Assembly: GCF_036785885.1 (NCBI RefSeq)
Contig: NC_092310.1
Location: forward strand, 4,030,001-4,094,000
Reading direction: 5' to 3'
Source of the DNA: Coffea arabica
Lineage: Eukaryota; Streptophyta; Magnoliopsida; Gentianales; Rubiaceae
Length of the DNA stretch: 64,000 nucleotides
Part shown: positions 42,408 to 55,834 of the stretch, piece by piece
How positions within the stretch are numbered: the first letter of the stretch is position 1
Layout: each line of letters begins with the position of its first letter
Made by a program: the position numbers and the translations under genes
The notes under the pieces: model-generated
Told to the model about the DNA's origin: nothing
Databases searched by the model: none
Seen by the model: only the letters and a program-made list of their open reading frames with translations

Positions 42408-45400
42408 TTTTCTGCAGACAATCCCCAGCAGTTCTTGAAAACTGAGAAGAATGTCAGCTGATTCTTGCCTGGATCAGTAGAAGTGGAGATATGTTTGTCA
42501 CTGTTGGGCTCCCAAAGATAAAACCCAAAAAAACTCGAAGGCCTATATCTATTTGAGGAACCATCCAGTCGTTTTTCCATGATTTAGGCCCATAAGATGA
42601 TCGCGAAGTTGTGTCAGAAATTGGGCTGGGCTCACAAGCGTTTGAAGGCCCATGCATTCTCATTTCCTTCTAAATTTTTTAGACAATTTTTCCCCTTCTA
42701 AGGCAGGATTTTCAAGAATAATATTTGCGTTGCTTCAAATTCGCACACCTACACAAAATAACATATAGTCATAGTTATAATTTTATGATAAAAAACTAAC
42801 TCAAATAACTTAGAAAATATTCCTTTTTTTTTTTTTTGGGAATGAATTGTTGAATATCACTTAGAATTTATGCAAGGATTAGTTACAGTTTAGGGAGATG
42901 AGCTAATTAAGCGTTTCTTGTCCTTCACCCATGGTTATGAACTATATTATTGGTAACTTTTTTGCTTGGTTTCTTGAGAAAATATTGCAAAGCAATTGAG
43001 AATTGGTTATCTTTATCTCTCTATGGAAGTTATATTTTGAACATCTGAATTAATTAAGTGATACTGAATTTTTTAGACAAAACTTGCTCAAAAAAAAAAG
43101 TGATAAACTATTTACTTACTATTGAATGTGATATATACTCAAATGTACTTGATTTAATACTTAACAATTCAATAAATTAATGGATTCAGACATCAAATTT
43201 CATATTTCAAATTTCAGTTTTCAAATTTTAGTTTTATCAAATGCAACCTTAGAAGAGAAATGGGTTTCACTTACTTAAAAAGCTAATTAGTTTTGAAACC
43301 TAAAATATAAGTGGAGAATGATAGACGATAAAATCTAACATTTTTATTGAATAATTTATTGTGAGCAACAAAACAGTAAATCTAAATACACTAACTTTGA
43401 TACCTATTTCTGCCCCAAATATCCGTCTACCAAATACCCCTTGGATAATTGCTTAGGTGTTTCACCTGCCTTTTTTTTTTGGTCAATTATCATCATCTGG
43501 GGATGACCTAATAGGGTCATAAGGAACCGATACGGATTGAACCACCATCGGACATGGATCTAAAAGAAGCCACATTAGGTGGCAACTTCGATGGGAGGCA
43601 AATATGGTTGTAGTTGGTGCAAGTGCCAAGTACGGTTGCAATTGGTGATTTAATTTTTTTTTTTATTAATGATCACTTGTCTACCCTACAACTATTCTTA
43701 CTCCTACTCCCACTCTCACTCTATCCTAGTTTAAGGAGAGGGCCCAACTGAACCTATTGGAGAACCGATCGAGACTGAACCATCATTAGACCAGATGAAT
43801 GCACTATGCATCCGTATGGATTTAAATTACTTATGCATACAGTTTTGCAAAAGTAGTGCACATCCGTGTAGGAATTGGATAGGAATTACAAATATGGTAG
43901 TTGGCACATAATCAAAGCTATTGATAATTGAATTTAAAATAATTAATGGTATAGGATCATTGAATTTAATATAACATGTTAATTAGTAATGTTTAGTAGC
44001 AATTAATTTTTTATGTGTTTAACTGTATATTTGTTTTTCAAAAATTTTTAGTTTTTTTTAGTTTGAGCAATTAGATTTATATTTTTATAATAAAATTTTA
44101 ACTTTTTCAGCTTAAGTTGATGAAATTGTGAAGGTGGTGTGGTTGCTTATCATGCCACTGATAAAAGTTTGCTATTCAAATAGTTTGTCTTAACTTGAAC
44201 TCTTTTATGGATTTTTTTAAGGGTTGTAAAAGAATTTCAATATTTAATTTATTTATTTTTTGTGTTTTTATTTGTGATAATTGGTGAACATTTGGATTGT
44301 ATCTATTTATATTTATAATGAATTTATGAAAACTTATGGTGAATTATGATATTTTAATTATATTTATCATTCCATGTTTTATGTATAACTTTTTATTATT
44401 ATCATAACTTAAATTAAGTTATGTTGGTAAAGTTCAAGTGTAGAATGAAACCTGCTTAGTACTTAACACAAAAAAAAAAAAAAAAAAAATAGTGAACCTT
44501 TGAACCGGCCGGTTGGACCGGTCGGACCGGTCGAACCGTGAATCGGCCACCTCTCCGGTTCACTGACCGGTCCGAGTTTAAAAACATTGATCGAGACTGA
44601 ACCATCATTAGACCAAATTGAATACACTACGCATCCGTATGGATTTAAATTACTTAAAGTGGCAAGCCACGTATAGTGACAAATAGTAAGAGACAAGGTT
44701 TAAATCCTTGACCTCCCATCCCACCAAACCTTAAAAACTATGGTGGTGGCCAACACCTTTGGCCCCTTAGTTAGTTGGTGATTTAATTTGCTCATTACTT
44801 TTCAAAGTTAACAACATTATCGAAACACATGCTACAGTGTCCACTTGACCATCCTATAGGTTAATTACAGTTTGCACCCGGAACTATAAATAATTGTAGT
44901 TTACACTCTGAAACAAAACTATCAATTGTAACACTTGAGAAGATAATTAAACACATGAAGTATACAGACAAGTACATTCCACAAGCAAAAGTTTTGTTGT
45001 GTTGTGAAATCCCCTGCTTCACCCACTTTCATGCAAACAAACACTTTCTTTGGCTACCACAAAAGTTTTAGAATGAAAAGCCAATTTCACGACTTATCTT
45101 TCGTTATCCATTTTTCTTCTTTTGAGTTTTGTTGGACTTTCTCTAATTCAATCATCATCTTCCTTTTTTTTAAGCGAGAGGTGACCACGACCTCTTATTT
45201 ATAATCATTCACACTTTACCATTCAACTCTACTCTCCCCCCTAATTCAATCATTTAATCAAAAATTTCTTACTTACAATTTCTCCTATCTCATCACCAAA
45301 CCATACTCTCTCCCTAACTCAATCATCTTTTATATATTTAAGATACCATGTTCAACAAATTTTTGTTTTTATGTGTAAGTAGGAGTTATCGAATCCAAGA

Positions 45401-47153
45401 TTTCTCGTACTTTTTTCCCCTGAATCACTCAATCTATCTCTTCTCCTGTGTTCACCACGATTTGACGACCCATTATTTAACAATCTCATCGTATTATTCT
45501 GTAGACATACATCGTAATTAGTTTTTATTTAAATACCTTTTTCATTTTACATATATCGCATTACAAAATGTGATATAGTACATAATACAAAAAGTATAAT
45601 TTTCTAAATAACTCTTAATCCAAACTAATACTGCCGACAATTACAGTAGCTCATCAAAGTGACTTCAAATGTCGGCCTTAGATTTAATTGGATGGCATAT
45701 GTGTGCAATTTTGGAATTTACACTAAAATATTACTACTCTTGCATTCAAATTTGAGATTTATATATGGTAAAATACCACGTTGGAAATGATGATAACATT
45801 GTCTAAGAGATTCTTGCTCTTGGTCCAATATTTTGAGCGCTTGGCAGAAGATAGCCAAATCTCTTGATTCCAGCGGCCGATTATTTTGACTCTCCAAAGG
45901 CAGAACGGAACGCCCATGCTGCCACCAAAAACCAAATAAAGGAGAACCGACACAGGCACTTGGAAACTAAAGAAACGAAAGGTAATTAAGGCCACATTTA
46001 TTGTGCGAAAGCGAAACTCTGTATGTGTGTGTGTGTGTGTGAAATTTTTTTTTTTTTTTTTGTGGTAACAATTGTGTGCATTCAACTGCACTGTGTTGTG
46101 AACTAAATCATAAATAAATAAATTACAACAATATTTTTATTAAAAATTAATAAAAGAAAGATAAGGCCACATATATATTGTGTGTGTGTGTGTGTGTTTT
46201 GTTAATTTTTTCTTTTTTCTGTAACAAATGTGTGAATTCAATTCCAATATGTGAGCCAGCCCCACATGGACTATTGAAGAATGTAAGAGTACACACCTGC
46301 CTACAACATATAAAGGTTAACAGCAACTTAAATAAACACATGGGAGAGTATTTAGAGCCATTGAAATCCATATGCACAAAGGCAAGAGATTATGGTCCAT
46401 AAAAGAAGTCCTACTTTATATCGACAAGAAGCTTGGAATTTAATAAAATGGCAGTTGAGTTAAATTTAATATGATTCTTCTTGTTGTGCTCTAATGGCAC
46501 ATTATAAGAAGTTCTGCACAGATGTTTATGCATTTCAGGGTCAGCTATAATTTTGAAGTCCTAATAGTGAATCAACCCTCTTTTTCTTCTTAATTAGTAT
46601 GCTTTGTGAGTGCCATTAAATCATTAAAGAGAAAAGAAAAAGGAAAATTTTGATATTTAAATAGCTTGCTAATCGTACAATTAGCAATTATTGGCCAATT
46701 GTTACTTTGACATTTTGCTATCAAGGTCATATCAGTCCAAAAATTGCCGCCTCAAATAGATAATAACTTAAAGTTCCATTTTGTGTTTGCACTTTTGGCC
46801 ATTCACGAGCTCTAAACTACCTATGTACGTGCTAACCTTTCCAAATTTTACTAATATAGGGTGCTAATTGAAGTGTTTATGCTTTAAAGTAGCGGTTACA
46901 AGTTCCCTTATCAATAACAAAAAAAAAATACGATTCAAAATTGTCTCATTCATTCTTAACATTGGATCCTTTTATAAGAAAGAGATCAAGTAAGACATAC
47001 TTTTGGATGAATTATCAACTAACTTCCAATAAAATTTCAAAATTACAATTTCCAATCAAAAACTGAACTTTAGAAAATCGTGTAGTTTTAATATCTAATA
47101 TGGAGCACCAAATTTTCGAGAAGTTTGGCTGATAAATATCGTGTAGTTTTAAT
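42408..47153. other. Gene-free region between PLAT-like gene and transporter cluster
   Basis: No gene is supported over about 4.7 kb. It includes a MITE relative at about 43050-43250; a direct repeat gatcgagactgaaccatcat at about 43768 and 44589; the terminal piece of a hAT-family element at about 44492-44589 (accggt-rich, ending aaaacattg); and (GT)n tracts at about 46024-46041 and 46180-46198 inside two copies of an aaggccacat-t-t-ttgtg segment. Confidence 0.5.
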
Positions 47154-48969
47154 CAGTGTTTTCAGAACCGGACCGGACTGGCCGGTTCAACCGGTTGGAC
47201 CGCGAACCGGACAGGCCAACGGTCCGGTCTAGAGCTAAACCCAGAGAGTAGTCAAGAACTGCTGGAAACCGGATGACTCGGACGAACCGGAAAAACCCGC
47301 TTAGACCGTGAACCGGCAATTTTTGAAACTTTTCAAAATGAAATTCCAAATTGTAGCTGCCAAGAGTCGAACACCAAACCTTGTGTTTGTTATAAGAAGC
47401 CCTTACCACTGAGCCATAGGCAGCGGACATGATTTTTTTGTGCAAATATCTACTTAACTTATTAAATGAAAAACTAAAAACACCTTAAACCTAAGATACA
47501 TCAAACTTATTTCTTTGTATATAAAACATATATAAATGCAAAGATAGTAATAATTGTTAGTATATGTATATATATAATAAATTAGGTGTATTAAATGTGT
47601 TAGGACAACCGTTAAAAAAATCCTTTAATAAAATAGCTTTTTCAAATTATTTTTTAAATTTTTGTAGAAAATGTACGACAACGATTTAATCTGTGTAGAA
47701 TAAAAATAATCAAGAAATAAATTTGTGAAAAAATAAAAAATTAAAAAAAATGACAATCTAATTTGGTAACTAAATTGAATTGTTTAGATAAGTTATTGTT
47801 TTCAAAAATTTTAATTACATCAAAAACACTTGTGCTTTACATCACAAATATATTGTTGGTATATCTATGTTTGTTAATGTACTCCCCTTGATTATTAATG
47901 TAATCCCCTTGATTTTTTAATTTGTGAAAATAAATAAAAATACTTAGACTTTTAATTTCAGTTACAATCTCACAATAAAATAATGGTTGAAATGCAATAA
48001 TAGATAGAAAGATTGAGTAGGGATATTCTTGCTCAATTGACATTGTAGACAAGTATTTAGGAAAAAAATTGATAAGTAATTATTATTTTAAAAAATATTT
48101 ATAATTACACTGTACACATTCGTACTTTACATCATGACTCCTTGATTTTTTTTTTAATTTGTGTGAATAAACAAAATACTTAAAAATTTTAATTTCAATT
48201 ACAATCTCAAAACAATATCGTAGGTAGTAACATTGAATAAGGATATTGTTACCTAACTGACTGGTAAATAAATATTAAATAAGGGAACATTGATAAATAA
48301 TTGGGCGCTAATAACAATTTTCTAGTGGACAAAAAACGTGAATATGGAGAATTTTTTTCTTTCCAATGAATATGGACTGAGTGAGAAAGTCAAATGGCCG
48401 AATTGAAAACACAAATTTGAAAAAAGTTAAAAAAGAATTATTTTTTTAACCCAAATTATTTAATGCTACAACCACTCACTTTTATCTCATTTTTTGTTTC
48501 TTATCAAGTTTGCATTTCTATTTTCGATTCTCTTGACTTCCTTCGAACTCCAAACTTTTTTTTTTAAATTGCAATCTCTAAATCCCAGAGGCATAAATTT
48601 AAAATTTAAGTTTACAATGTCAAATCCTCATAGACGTGAATTTTGTATAATTTCAAAATATTATGATATTTTTGGGATAGATTTAAGATTATTTTGGTAG
48701 ATATAATTGAAATTGAAATGAAATTTATTTGTTTTAACTTATAATTTAAAAAATTTATTTTTGAAAATCCAAGTTATTCAAAAATAGTAAACTTTTCATC
48801 ATATAAAGTTTTAAATTAGTCTATTGCATGTCTTATTTTGTGCATATATATATTTATATAAATTATTTTTTAAAAAATTCATTGAACCGAGGTTGAACCG
48901 GTCCGACCGGTTGAACCTCGACTCTTTCACTTCACCGGTTCAATTGACGGTCCGGGTTTTAAAACATTG
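47154..48969. mobile_element. Non-autonomous hAT element with ACCGGTT subterminal repeats
   Basis: Starts cagtgttttcagaaccggac and ends ccgggttttaaaacattg. A perfect 8-bp target duplication gttttaat lies at 47146-47153 and 48970-48977. Both ends carry many copies of aaccggt/accggttcaa, likely transposase-binding sites. No transposase ORF is present. Its right 530 bp match the right part of the element at 55835-56881. A tRNA-like module sits at 47357-47425. Confidence 0.88.
47357..47425 (-). other. tRNA-like module inside the hAT element
   Basis: On the minus strand it begins GCTGCC and ends GGCAGC, so six base pairs can close an acceptor-like stem around 69 nt. TGGCTCAGTGG fits the pol III box A consensus and GTTCGACTC fits box B, at tRNA-like spacing. 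The anticodon stem is poor, so a working tRNA is unlikely. Confidence 0.5.
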
Positions 48970-49259
48970 GTTTTAATATAACGTGGATTTTCCTCTTTAC
49001 TTTTTAGGTAAGCAAATTTCCCATTTAAGCACCCTTTGACCTTCTACCTAACGGCATTGGTTTCTCTACGCAACCTACCCCTTTTAGTATTCTATTCTAT
49101 GCTCTATGATGGTCTAATGACCAACAACGCTACTCTCATCTGATTCCTGATTCCCCCACCTTGTCTTCACTACATTTCCTCATCAAGCAAGCTTTCTCTT
49201 AACTGAAAGCTCCAATACTGAATTTCTCAAGGAGGCCTGGGTTGTGGAATCAATCAGAA

Positions 49260-50702
49260 ATGGGAGCAAACATCAACAAGCCAAGTAAATCTCCTCCACC
49301 TTCAGCACCACCACAAGATGACCAAAACTGCCCTGAACAGCTTCTCCCCATAACCACCAGCTCCCCTGCCGCGAAAACTCCCAAGAAGCTCACCCTCATC
49401 CCTCTCATATTCCTCATCTACTTTGAGGTTGCTGGGGGGCCATATGGAGAAGAGCCTGCAGTTCAAGCTGCAGGACCTTTACTGGCCATTCTTGGCTTTC
49501 TCATCTTCCCCTTTATTTGGAGTATCCCAGAAGCTCTCATCACAGCTGAGCTCTCCACTACTTTTCCTGGAAATGGTGGCTTTGTCATCTGGGCTGATCG
49601 CGCTTTTGGCCCCTTCTGGGGTTCTCTCATGGGAACATGGAAGTTCCTCAGTGGAGTTATCAACATAGCTGCCTTTCCAGCTCTTTGCATTGACTATCTC
49701 AAGAAACTCTTCCCCATCTTTTCATCAGGCCTGCCAAGACAGTTGGCAATCTTGATTTCAACTTTGCTTCTATCCTTTCTCAACTACACAGGTTTAACTA
49801 TAGTTGGATATGCAGCTGTTGCTTTAGGCCTGATTTCACTGGCACCATTTGTACTAATGTCCTTGATAGCAATCCCACAGATTCATCCTCACAGGTGGAT
49901 CAGTTTAGGCCAAAAGGGTGTGGAAAAAGATTGGCGTTTGTTCTTCAATACATTGTTTTGGAACCTGAATTTTTGGGATAATGTTAGTACTATGGCAGGT
50001 GAAGTTGATAAGCCACAGAAGACCTTTCCTCTAGCACTTTTGTGTGCTGTGATTTTCACTTGTTTGGGCTATATTATTCCTCTTGTAGCTGTTACTGGGG
50101 CAATATCTGTTGACCAAAATTTATGGGAAGCTGGATTCATGGCTGATGCAGCAAAAATGATTTCGGGTCAATGGTTGAAAATTTGGATTGAAATTGGAGC
50201 AGTTTTATCAGCAATTGGCCTGTTTGAAGCTCAGTTGAGTAGCAGTGCTTATCAGGTTGAAGGAATGGCTGAGATTGGATTCTTGCCTGAGTTTTGTAAA
50301 GTAAGGTCAAAATGGTTCAATACACCTTGGCTGGGAATATTACTATCAACTGCTATTTCACTTGGTATTTCATATATGAGTTACACAGATATCATATATT
50401 CAGCAAATTTCTTGTACAGTTTAGGAATGCTTTTAGAATTTCTATCTTTCCTTTGGTTGAGGAGAAAATTCCCCACCATGAAACGGCCTTATCGGGTTCC
50501 CCTGCCACTACCGGCTCTGGTGGTTATGTGCCTGATTCCAACAGGATTTTTAGTGTACATAATGGCTATAGCCTCCAAGACTGTGTATTTGATGAGTGGC
50601 CTGATGACAGTTGGTGGGATTGCTTGGTATTTGTTGATGAACTTGTGCAAGGCGAAGAAGTGGTTCAAATTTAGTGATGGCTATGCTGAGGAAGAATCTT
50701 GA
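49260..50702 (+). CDS. Polyamine/amino-acid transporter (PUT family), copy 1
   Basis: Intronless ORF of 480 residues starting at ATG 49260. A frame extends 18 bp further upstream but without an ATG. It is a member of the APC superfamily, LAT-like plant polyamine uptake transporters: proton-coupled carriers of putrescine, spermidine, spermine and related cations such as paraquat. A Pro/Ser-rich cytosolic N-terminus (about 1-45) is followed by about 12 hydrophobic segments. Family blocks are [20 protein letters not shown] in the first helices, [38 protein letters not shown] and [12 protein letters not shown]. Single-exon structure occurs among plant PUT genes. A paralogue lies 8.4 kb downstream on the same strand. 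The membrane (plasma membrane, Golgi or ER) cannot be told from sequence. Confidence 0.93.
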   Translation: MGANINKPSKSPPPSAPPQDDQNCPEQLLPITTSSPAAKTPKKLTLIPLIFLIYFEVAGGPYGEEPAVQAAGPLLAILGFLIFPFIWSIPEALITAELSTTFPGNGGFVIWADRAFGPFWGSLMGTWKFLSGVINIAAFPALCIDYLKKLFPIFSSGLPRQLAILISTLLLSFLNYTGLTIVGYAAVALGLISLAPFVLMSLIAIPQIHPHRWISLGQKGVEKDWRLFFNTLFWNLNFWDNVSTMAGEVDKPQKTFPLALLCAVIFTCLGYIIPLVAVTGAISVDQNLWEAGFMADAAKMISGQWLKIWIEIGAVLSAIGLFEAQLSSSAYQVEGMAEIGFLPEFCKVRSKWFNTPWLGILLSTAISLGISYMSYTDIIYSANFLYSLGMLLEFLSFLWLRRKFPTMKRPYRVPLPLPALVVMCLIPTGFLVYIMAIASKTVYLMSGLMTVGGIAWYLLMNLCKAKKWFKFSDGYAEEES

Positions 50703-53700
50703 AGACAAAGATGTTTGCATCTTTTAGTTCAGCATTTTTTCTTTTCTTTTTTTGGGCAATGTAGCAATTATAGGAAAACAAGTTGAATGCTTCTCTTGTC
50801 TTGTCCCTGTAGGAATTGATGGAATGGTGCGGGGTACATGCTTCCAAATGACTTATTGTCTTGTCATTAATTCTATGTTTTGGAAAAATTCATAATTTGG
50901 CTTTGCCTTTTCTTCTTGAGTTTTTAACCACCTGAATTCATTGAATAGACTCTTCATCTTGAAGGGCTAAGAGAATACTTAAGAGAAGAGCATACAGCTG
51001 GTGACATGTGCTTGATGTGCCTTAATATCTTGATTCTTCATGGTCAATGCAGCTACTATTATTGCACTTTAAAAATACTTTCAAGATTCTGTACTTTAGA
51101 CTTTATTTGACACATTTTTATTTAGAGGTAAAACTCCTAGAGATCCATTGTACGAGGTGAAATTAATAGTAAAGATGTTTGGTACTTAGTTTTTTTATAT
51201 GAAAAAAAAGGCCAAAACTCTTGTGAAGAACATTGCAATCTTTCAAAACCATCATGCATAGAGCTCAAGTCTACAAGGTTTTGGACACATAACATGACCC
51301 CATAAATTATAATCCAAATTTGTGAGGCATGCAGTTAATGGCAAGGGGCATACATTTGAGTGACAAAATTTTAAGTGAAAATTGTAAAATTCAAGCTTAT
51401 GAAGTAGGTATTGACTGGTATCTGTTTGATGATACTCATAGTATCTCTCAAGATTCACCAACGGTGGAGGATTCACCAACCGTGGAGACTCCTTTTCTGG
51501 TCACTATCAATTGCCTTGACAAAACGAATTCTACTGGTCAATAGGGTGGAAGAGAACCTCACGGAAAAGCCAATGTCTGATTTGCTGCTGAATATTATAG
51601 GAAAATGAAGTCCAAATTGCACATAGAGTACTAATATCTGATTTGTGTCTTCTACAAAACCCTTAAATATCTTCGAATTGATTGACATACTGGAGACTTT
51701 CATGAGGATTAGAGTGGAAGGTTTGTTTATTAGAGCATATTTGCATTTCCACTTTACAGGATGTTTGTTTTATCAGCACGAATCAAGAAAAGAACCTTTT
51801 GATTCAAGAATTTGTTCTGGCACTTTAACTCTTTTATGAACAAGTGAATAACCTTTTGATTGATTGGGATTTGGAATGCTTGCTGATTATGAAATCCTTC
51901 CTATAGTTTTGGCTGTCCTGTACAGGAAGGTGGAGAATAGTTTGCAGGCCATGATAATGATATTTTGTGTGAGTATCTTGACTAGATTAGTGTCTTGGTC
52001 ACCGCAGCCTATTTAGACAAAGCTCGGAAAGGAATACTAAAATAATTATCGATTTGTCTAATGTGACACCTCGTTAAAATATATTTCAAATGTTATATTT
52101 TTAAAAATAAAATATTAATTAGAAAAAATAAATAAATTTAAAAGAGGATAGGCAATATTAAATACAGAAAGTTTATAAATGCAAGACAGGATAATAATTA
52201 TTAGTATTGTTAGTATGTGTGTATATATATATGATAGATTTATGAAATATTAAGTGTGTTAACGAGTAATCTGTGAGCACTCGTTAGAAAATTCCAATAA
52301 TTATATATCATCTTGCTTCCGAATTGTATGAATTAGTGAGAATGTTACAGGAAAAGTCTCCTGCCTGGATGTGCTACTGTACTCACGAAAGATTGAGTAC
52401 AGTGACGTGCAAGAATTCACTTTTTAATTTGGACGGTCAAAGCAAATATGGTGGAACTCCACGTAGCATCCCTTAATTTGTAACCAATTCTTATTTTACA
52501 CCTTCAATTTTAATTTTAGACATATTATACCCTGAGCTATTATATTTGTTGCGTTTTGGACCAATTTCTAAAGGGTATACAGAAAATTAACGTTTTTCAT
52601 TGATACCACGCATCTACTAGTCTACATGTCAAATTTCACTTCGTGCCCCTAAGTTAGTACCTATTTCAATTTATACCCAAACTCGAGTATTTGGAGATGG
52701 TGCATCAGCTAATTTAGTTTTATACCTTTGTAATTGTGCAATAGGAATAGAAAAGTTTTTATCTTATTTGGCATACCACATTGCTATCAAATTGTAAAAT
52801 TGTTTTTCTAAATATTTTTATCTGGCCTGAATATGTTTGTTATATAATTTTTTTATCGATGAAATCTATATGACTTGTACATACAGTCAGGCATGCATGA
52901 ATGCATAATTAATAAACAACTTTTACATAATTACTATAAGAATATTAACATTCTTGTCACTGTGCTCTTCACCAACAAATAAATTATGTTGCTCAGTGAC
53001 AGATTAAAGTAGTTCAAACTTATTCTTTGATCTAATTATTATGAATTAATTGCTTTAGTTGATTTATTGGTAAATAAACCAATTATAGACAAAGTTTTTG
53101 CTCTTTACTTGTAATAATGCCTAAATGAAAATCGTGTGATATTCCTCACTTAGGCATTTGTTAAGAAGCCTTTTGTTATTTAACTAATATATAGGTAATT
53201 ATACACACATGTAAATTAGAAAAAGAATGCTATAAATTGAAGGCAGTAAGGTATAGTAAAATCTACGCAAAAATCTATGCATGCCTATTGCACATTTTGA
53301 AAATTTCCAAAACCCAATTGGAGGATGATTTGTTCAAAAACTAAATTTTTAGGTGCAAAGTGAAAATAGGCGTAACTCGAGTGTACAAAGTGAATTTGAC
53401 CTACTGACCAACAATTTGCGGTGTGCACACGCGTCAAACCGCTCAATTTTCTCAACAATGATTAATGGAGGGGGTCATAAGGGAATGGATCTGAAAGCTT
53501 AAGTTGTAATGTATCTAAGATTATAATCAAGGTTTCAAAGTGAGAATTCATAAAAAGTAAAGGATGTAAAGTGGAGCTAGTTAAGTAAATAATTAGTGGT
53601 GACTAGACATCAAAATTGTTGGTTTCACGACAAAAAGTTTTTGCATGTCAAAGTTATTGCTTCAATTTAGTGAAAGTGGTTACTGAGACAAATTAATGAG

Positions 53701-55000
53701 CTGAGAGATGCCAATATTACCCAAAAAAAGGTGATGGAAAAGAAAATATATGGACGTTGGACCATTGTTCTGAGATTGAAAACAAGAATCCTTAGTTTTG
53801 AGATATTTGGCACAAATAAAGCGAGGCCTAAAATGAGGGGTATAGCTTTTATTCTAACTTTAAGATGAAGCACAAATGCTGTTCCATTCACAGTTGAATA
53901 TATTAATTTTGTACTAAAGTAGTTACATAGCATCTTTATATCCACATTTAGATAATCTACAAAATCAAATTGGAGAATGCAATTTGTTCAAAAATTAAAG
54001 TTCTTGGTGCAAAGTAAGATGGGAATAATTTAGGGTGCAAAGTGAAATTGACTATCAACTTATGGTGGGCACGCGCTTCAAATCCATTAGCTTTATCAAC
54101 GTGGACTCCGTTTGGAAGGTGAGTTTTTTGAGTGTTTTTTTTTAAGTTTTTTTTAAATATTTTGAAGTGTATAGTTTAAAAACTTTGAAAAGTTTTTTGA
54201 GATTACTATAACTAAAATTTTTAAAAAACTTATAACAGACAAACTTGGCAAAAAAACTTGGCTTGGTTAATGGAAGAGTCAAAGGGGCATGGATCCAAAA
54301 GCTTAAGTTACAATATGTATCTAATACTGTAATTGAGGGTGCAAAGTGAGAATCTATGAAAGATTAAAGGGTAACTAACTCATAAACTCCTGTACTTTTA
54401 CATGATATCGCATGGCTTTTTTAAAATTTCAAAATATTCCTATAATTTTATGTAAAATAGAACTTTGAAGGAAAATTGTTTCCCTAATACCATTAATTGA
54501 AATATCAGTATTTTCTTTACTTAGGCGTTAAATTCAATAAAGGTCTAACCACTTTCTTTGAAATCATAAGGGAATTATGTGAATAGATACACAATCAAAA
54601 TTATGCAAGGAGTGGAGATTTTTAAAAAAAAAAATTATACTTTTTATTGTTGCAGCAGAAATAATAGTACACAAGTGAGGAGCATCCCCTAAACAACTTT
54701 GCAACGAATGGAGAAAGAAAACTCCGTGAAGGAGTTGAATGTAGTAATTTAGCAATAGAGTACGTATATCCATTATTAATAGTTTATGACTTATGATTCC
54801 AATGCGAAAGCGTAATTACTCAACTAGAAGAAATGTAGTTAATGTTGTCTTCAATCTCGAGACTGCTTATTTTTAGTTTTCGTTCTTAAGATTTCTTAAT
54901 ATGGCATTCTAATTAATGTAGTGACTAATGAATTTCTTACATTGACAGGTAAACATACATGATAATTGATACCTACGCAAAGAGTGAATTTTAAATTTGA
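50703..55000. other. Spacer between the two transporter genes, left part
   Basis: The first about 200 bp are probably the 3' UTR of transporter copy 1. No further gene is supported. Two direct repeats of about 280 bp lie at about 53280-53580 and 53945-54375 (caaa--caaattggag-atg, gtgcaaagtgaaa, ctt--aaagcttaagtt), the second split by a small cgtttgg...-type insertion at about 54100-54260. Confidence 0.5.
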
Positions 55001-55009
55001 ACTCTTTCA

Positions 55010-55235
55010 AACCGGTTATTATACCAAGTAAACCAAGAACCGGAGAATCCAACGTCAACCAAGTCAGCCATATCCATAAACTCAATAAAATCCTCAGCCT
55101 CAGATACTCGAACGGACGACCACCAAACTTCTCCCCCGGACTTGTGATGACATTAAAGTCACTGCAAACCAGAGTAAGAGGAGGCTGAAATGCATGAACA
55201 AGGTTTTGCCATAAAATAACACGTTGTGCATAAGA
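55010..55235 (-). pseudogene. LINE (L1-type) endonuclease fragment
   Basis: Read on the minus strand, this shows an apurinic-endonuclease-like run. It includes LWQNLVHAFQPPLTLVCSDF, NVITSPGEKFGGRPFE and, after a one-base frame change, SEAEDFIEFMDMADLVDVGF then SGSWFTWYNN. Those are the standard GDFN, EK-GGR and G-FTW-NNR landmarks of plant L1 endonucleases. Reverse transcriptase is absent, so it is a dead remnant. Confidence 0.75.
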
Positions 55236-55834
55236 AAATTACTCATATATATATATATATTTTATGTACACACACATTCAATTATATATACCTAACCAAA
55301 CCAACCCATTCTTAAGAATTTTGTTTTTTGTAATCTCTTTTATCCCCTTCCTTTTCTTTATCATTATTATGTTGGAACCAATCTAAATGGACAAACAAAT
55401 TGGTTAATCCAAATTGAATCGTTGCATAAAAATATCATCATTAAAATGATCTAAGCTGATGCCATTTGTTATTAATTATTCTTGTTATCTATATATGGTA
55501 ACTTTAGTTATTGTGAATTTAATTGTTATGCTGAAAATTTTATTAATTTGGTCGAAAGTAATAAATCATTCATGTAAAAATAGAGGAGAAAAGAAGAGGG
55601 AAAAGAAAGAAGAGATGAAGTATACTTATAATTTTTCTCTCTTTTGACTACTTCTATGTCATTTAATAAATTTTAATTATTCTTTTTATTATATATGGTA
55701 GCTTTGCTTATTTTGAATTTCATTATTAAGTTGGAAAATTAACTAATTTGATCAAAAGTAATAAATCATACATGTAAAAATAGAAGAGAAGAGAAGGGGG
55801 AGGAGGAGGAAGAGGCATGGGAGGTGGTGCTATG

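Noticed and set aside
43768-44657. Possible third complete hAT element ending at 44589
   Set aside because: The right terminus is clear, but no matching left end was found. The direct repeat around it (gatcgagactgaaccatcat) is far longer than 8 bp, so it is not a target duplication.
45759-46402. Frames across the (GT)n repeats
   Set aside because: HTHTHT and CVCVCV runs show that these are microsatellite translations.
47149-47445. 98-codon minus-strand frame
   Set aside because: It covers the hAT end and tRNA-like module; residues such as TGPTG/NRLNRP come from ACCGGTT repeats.
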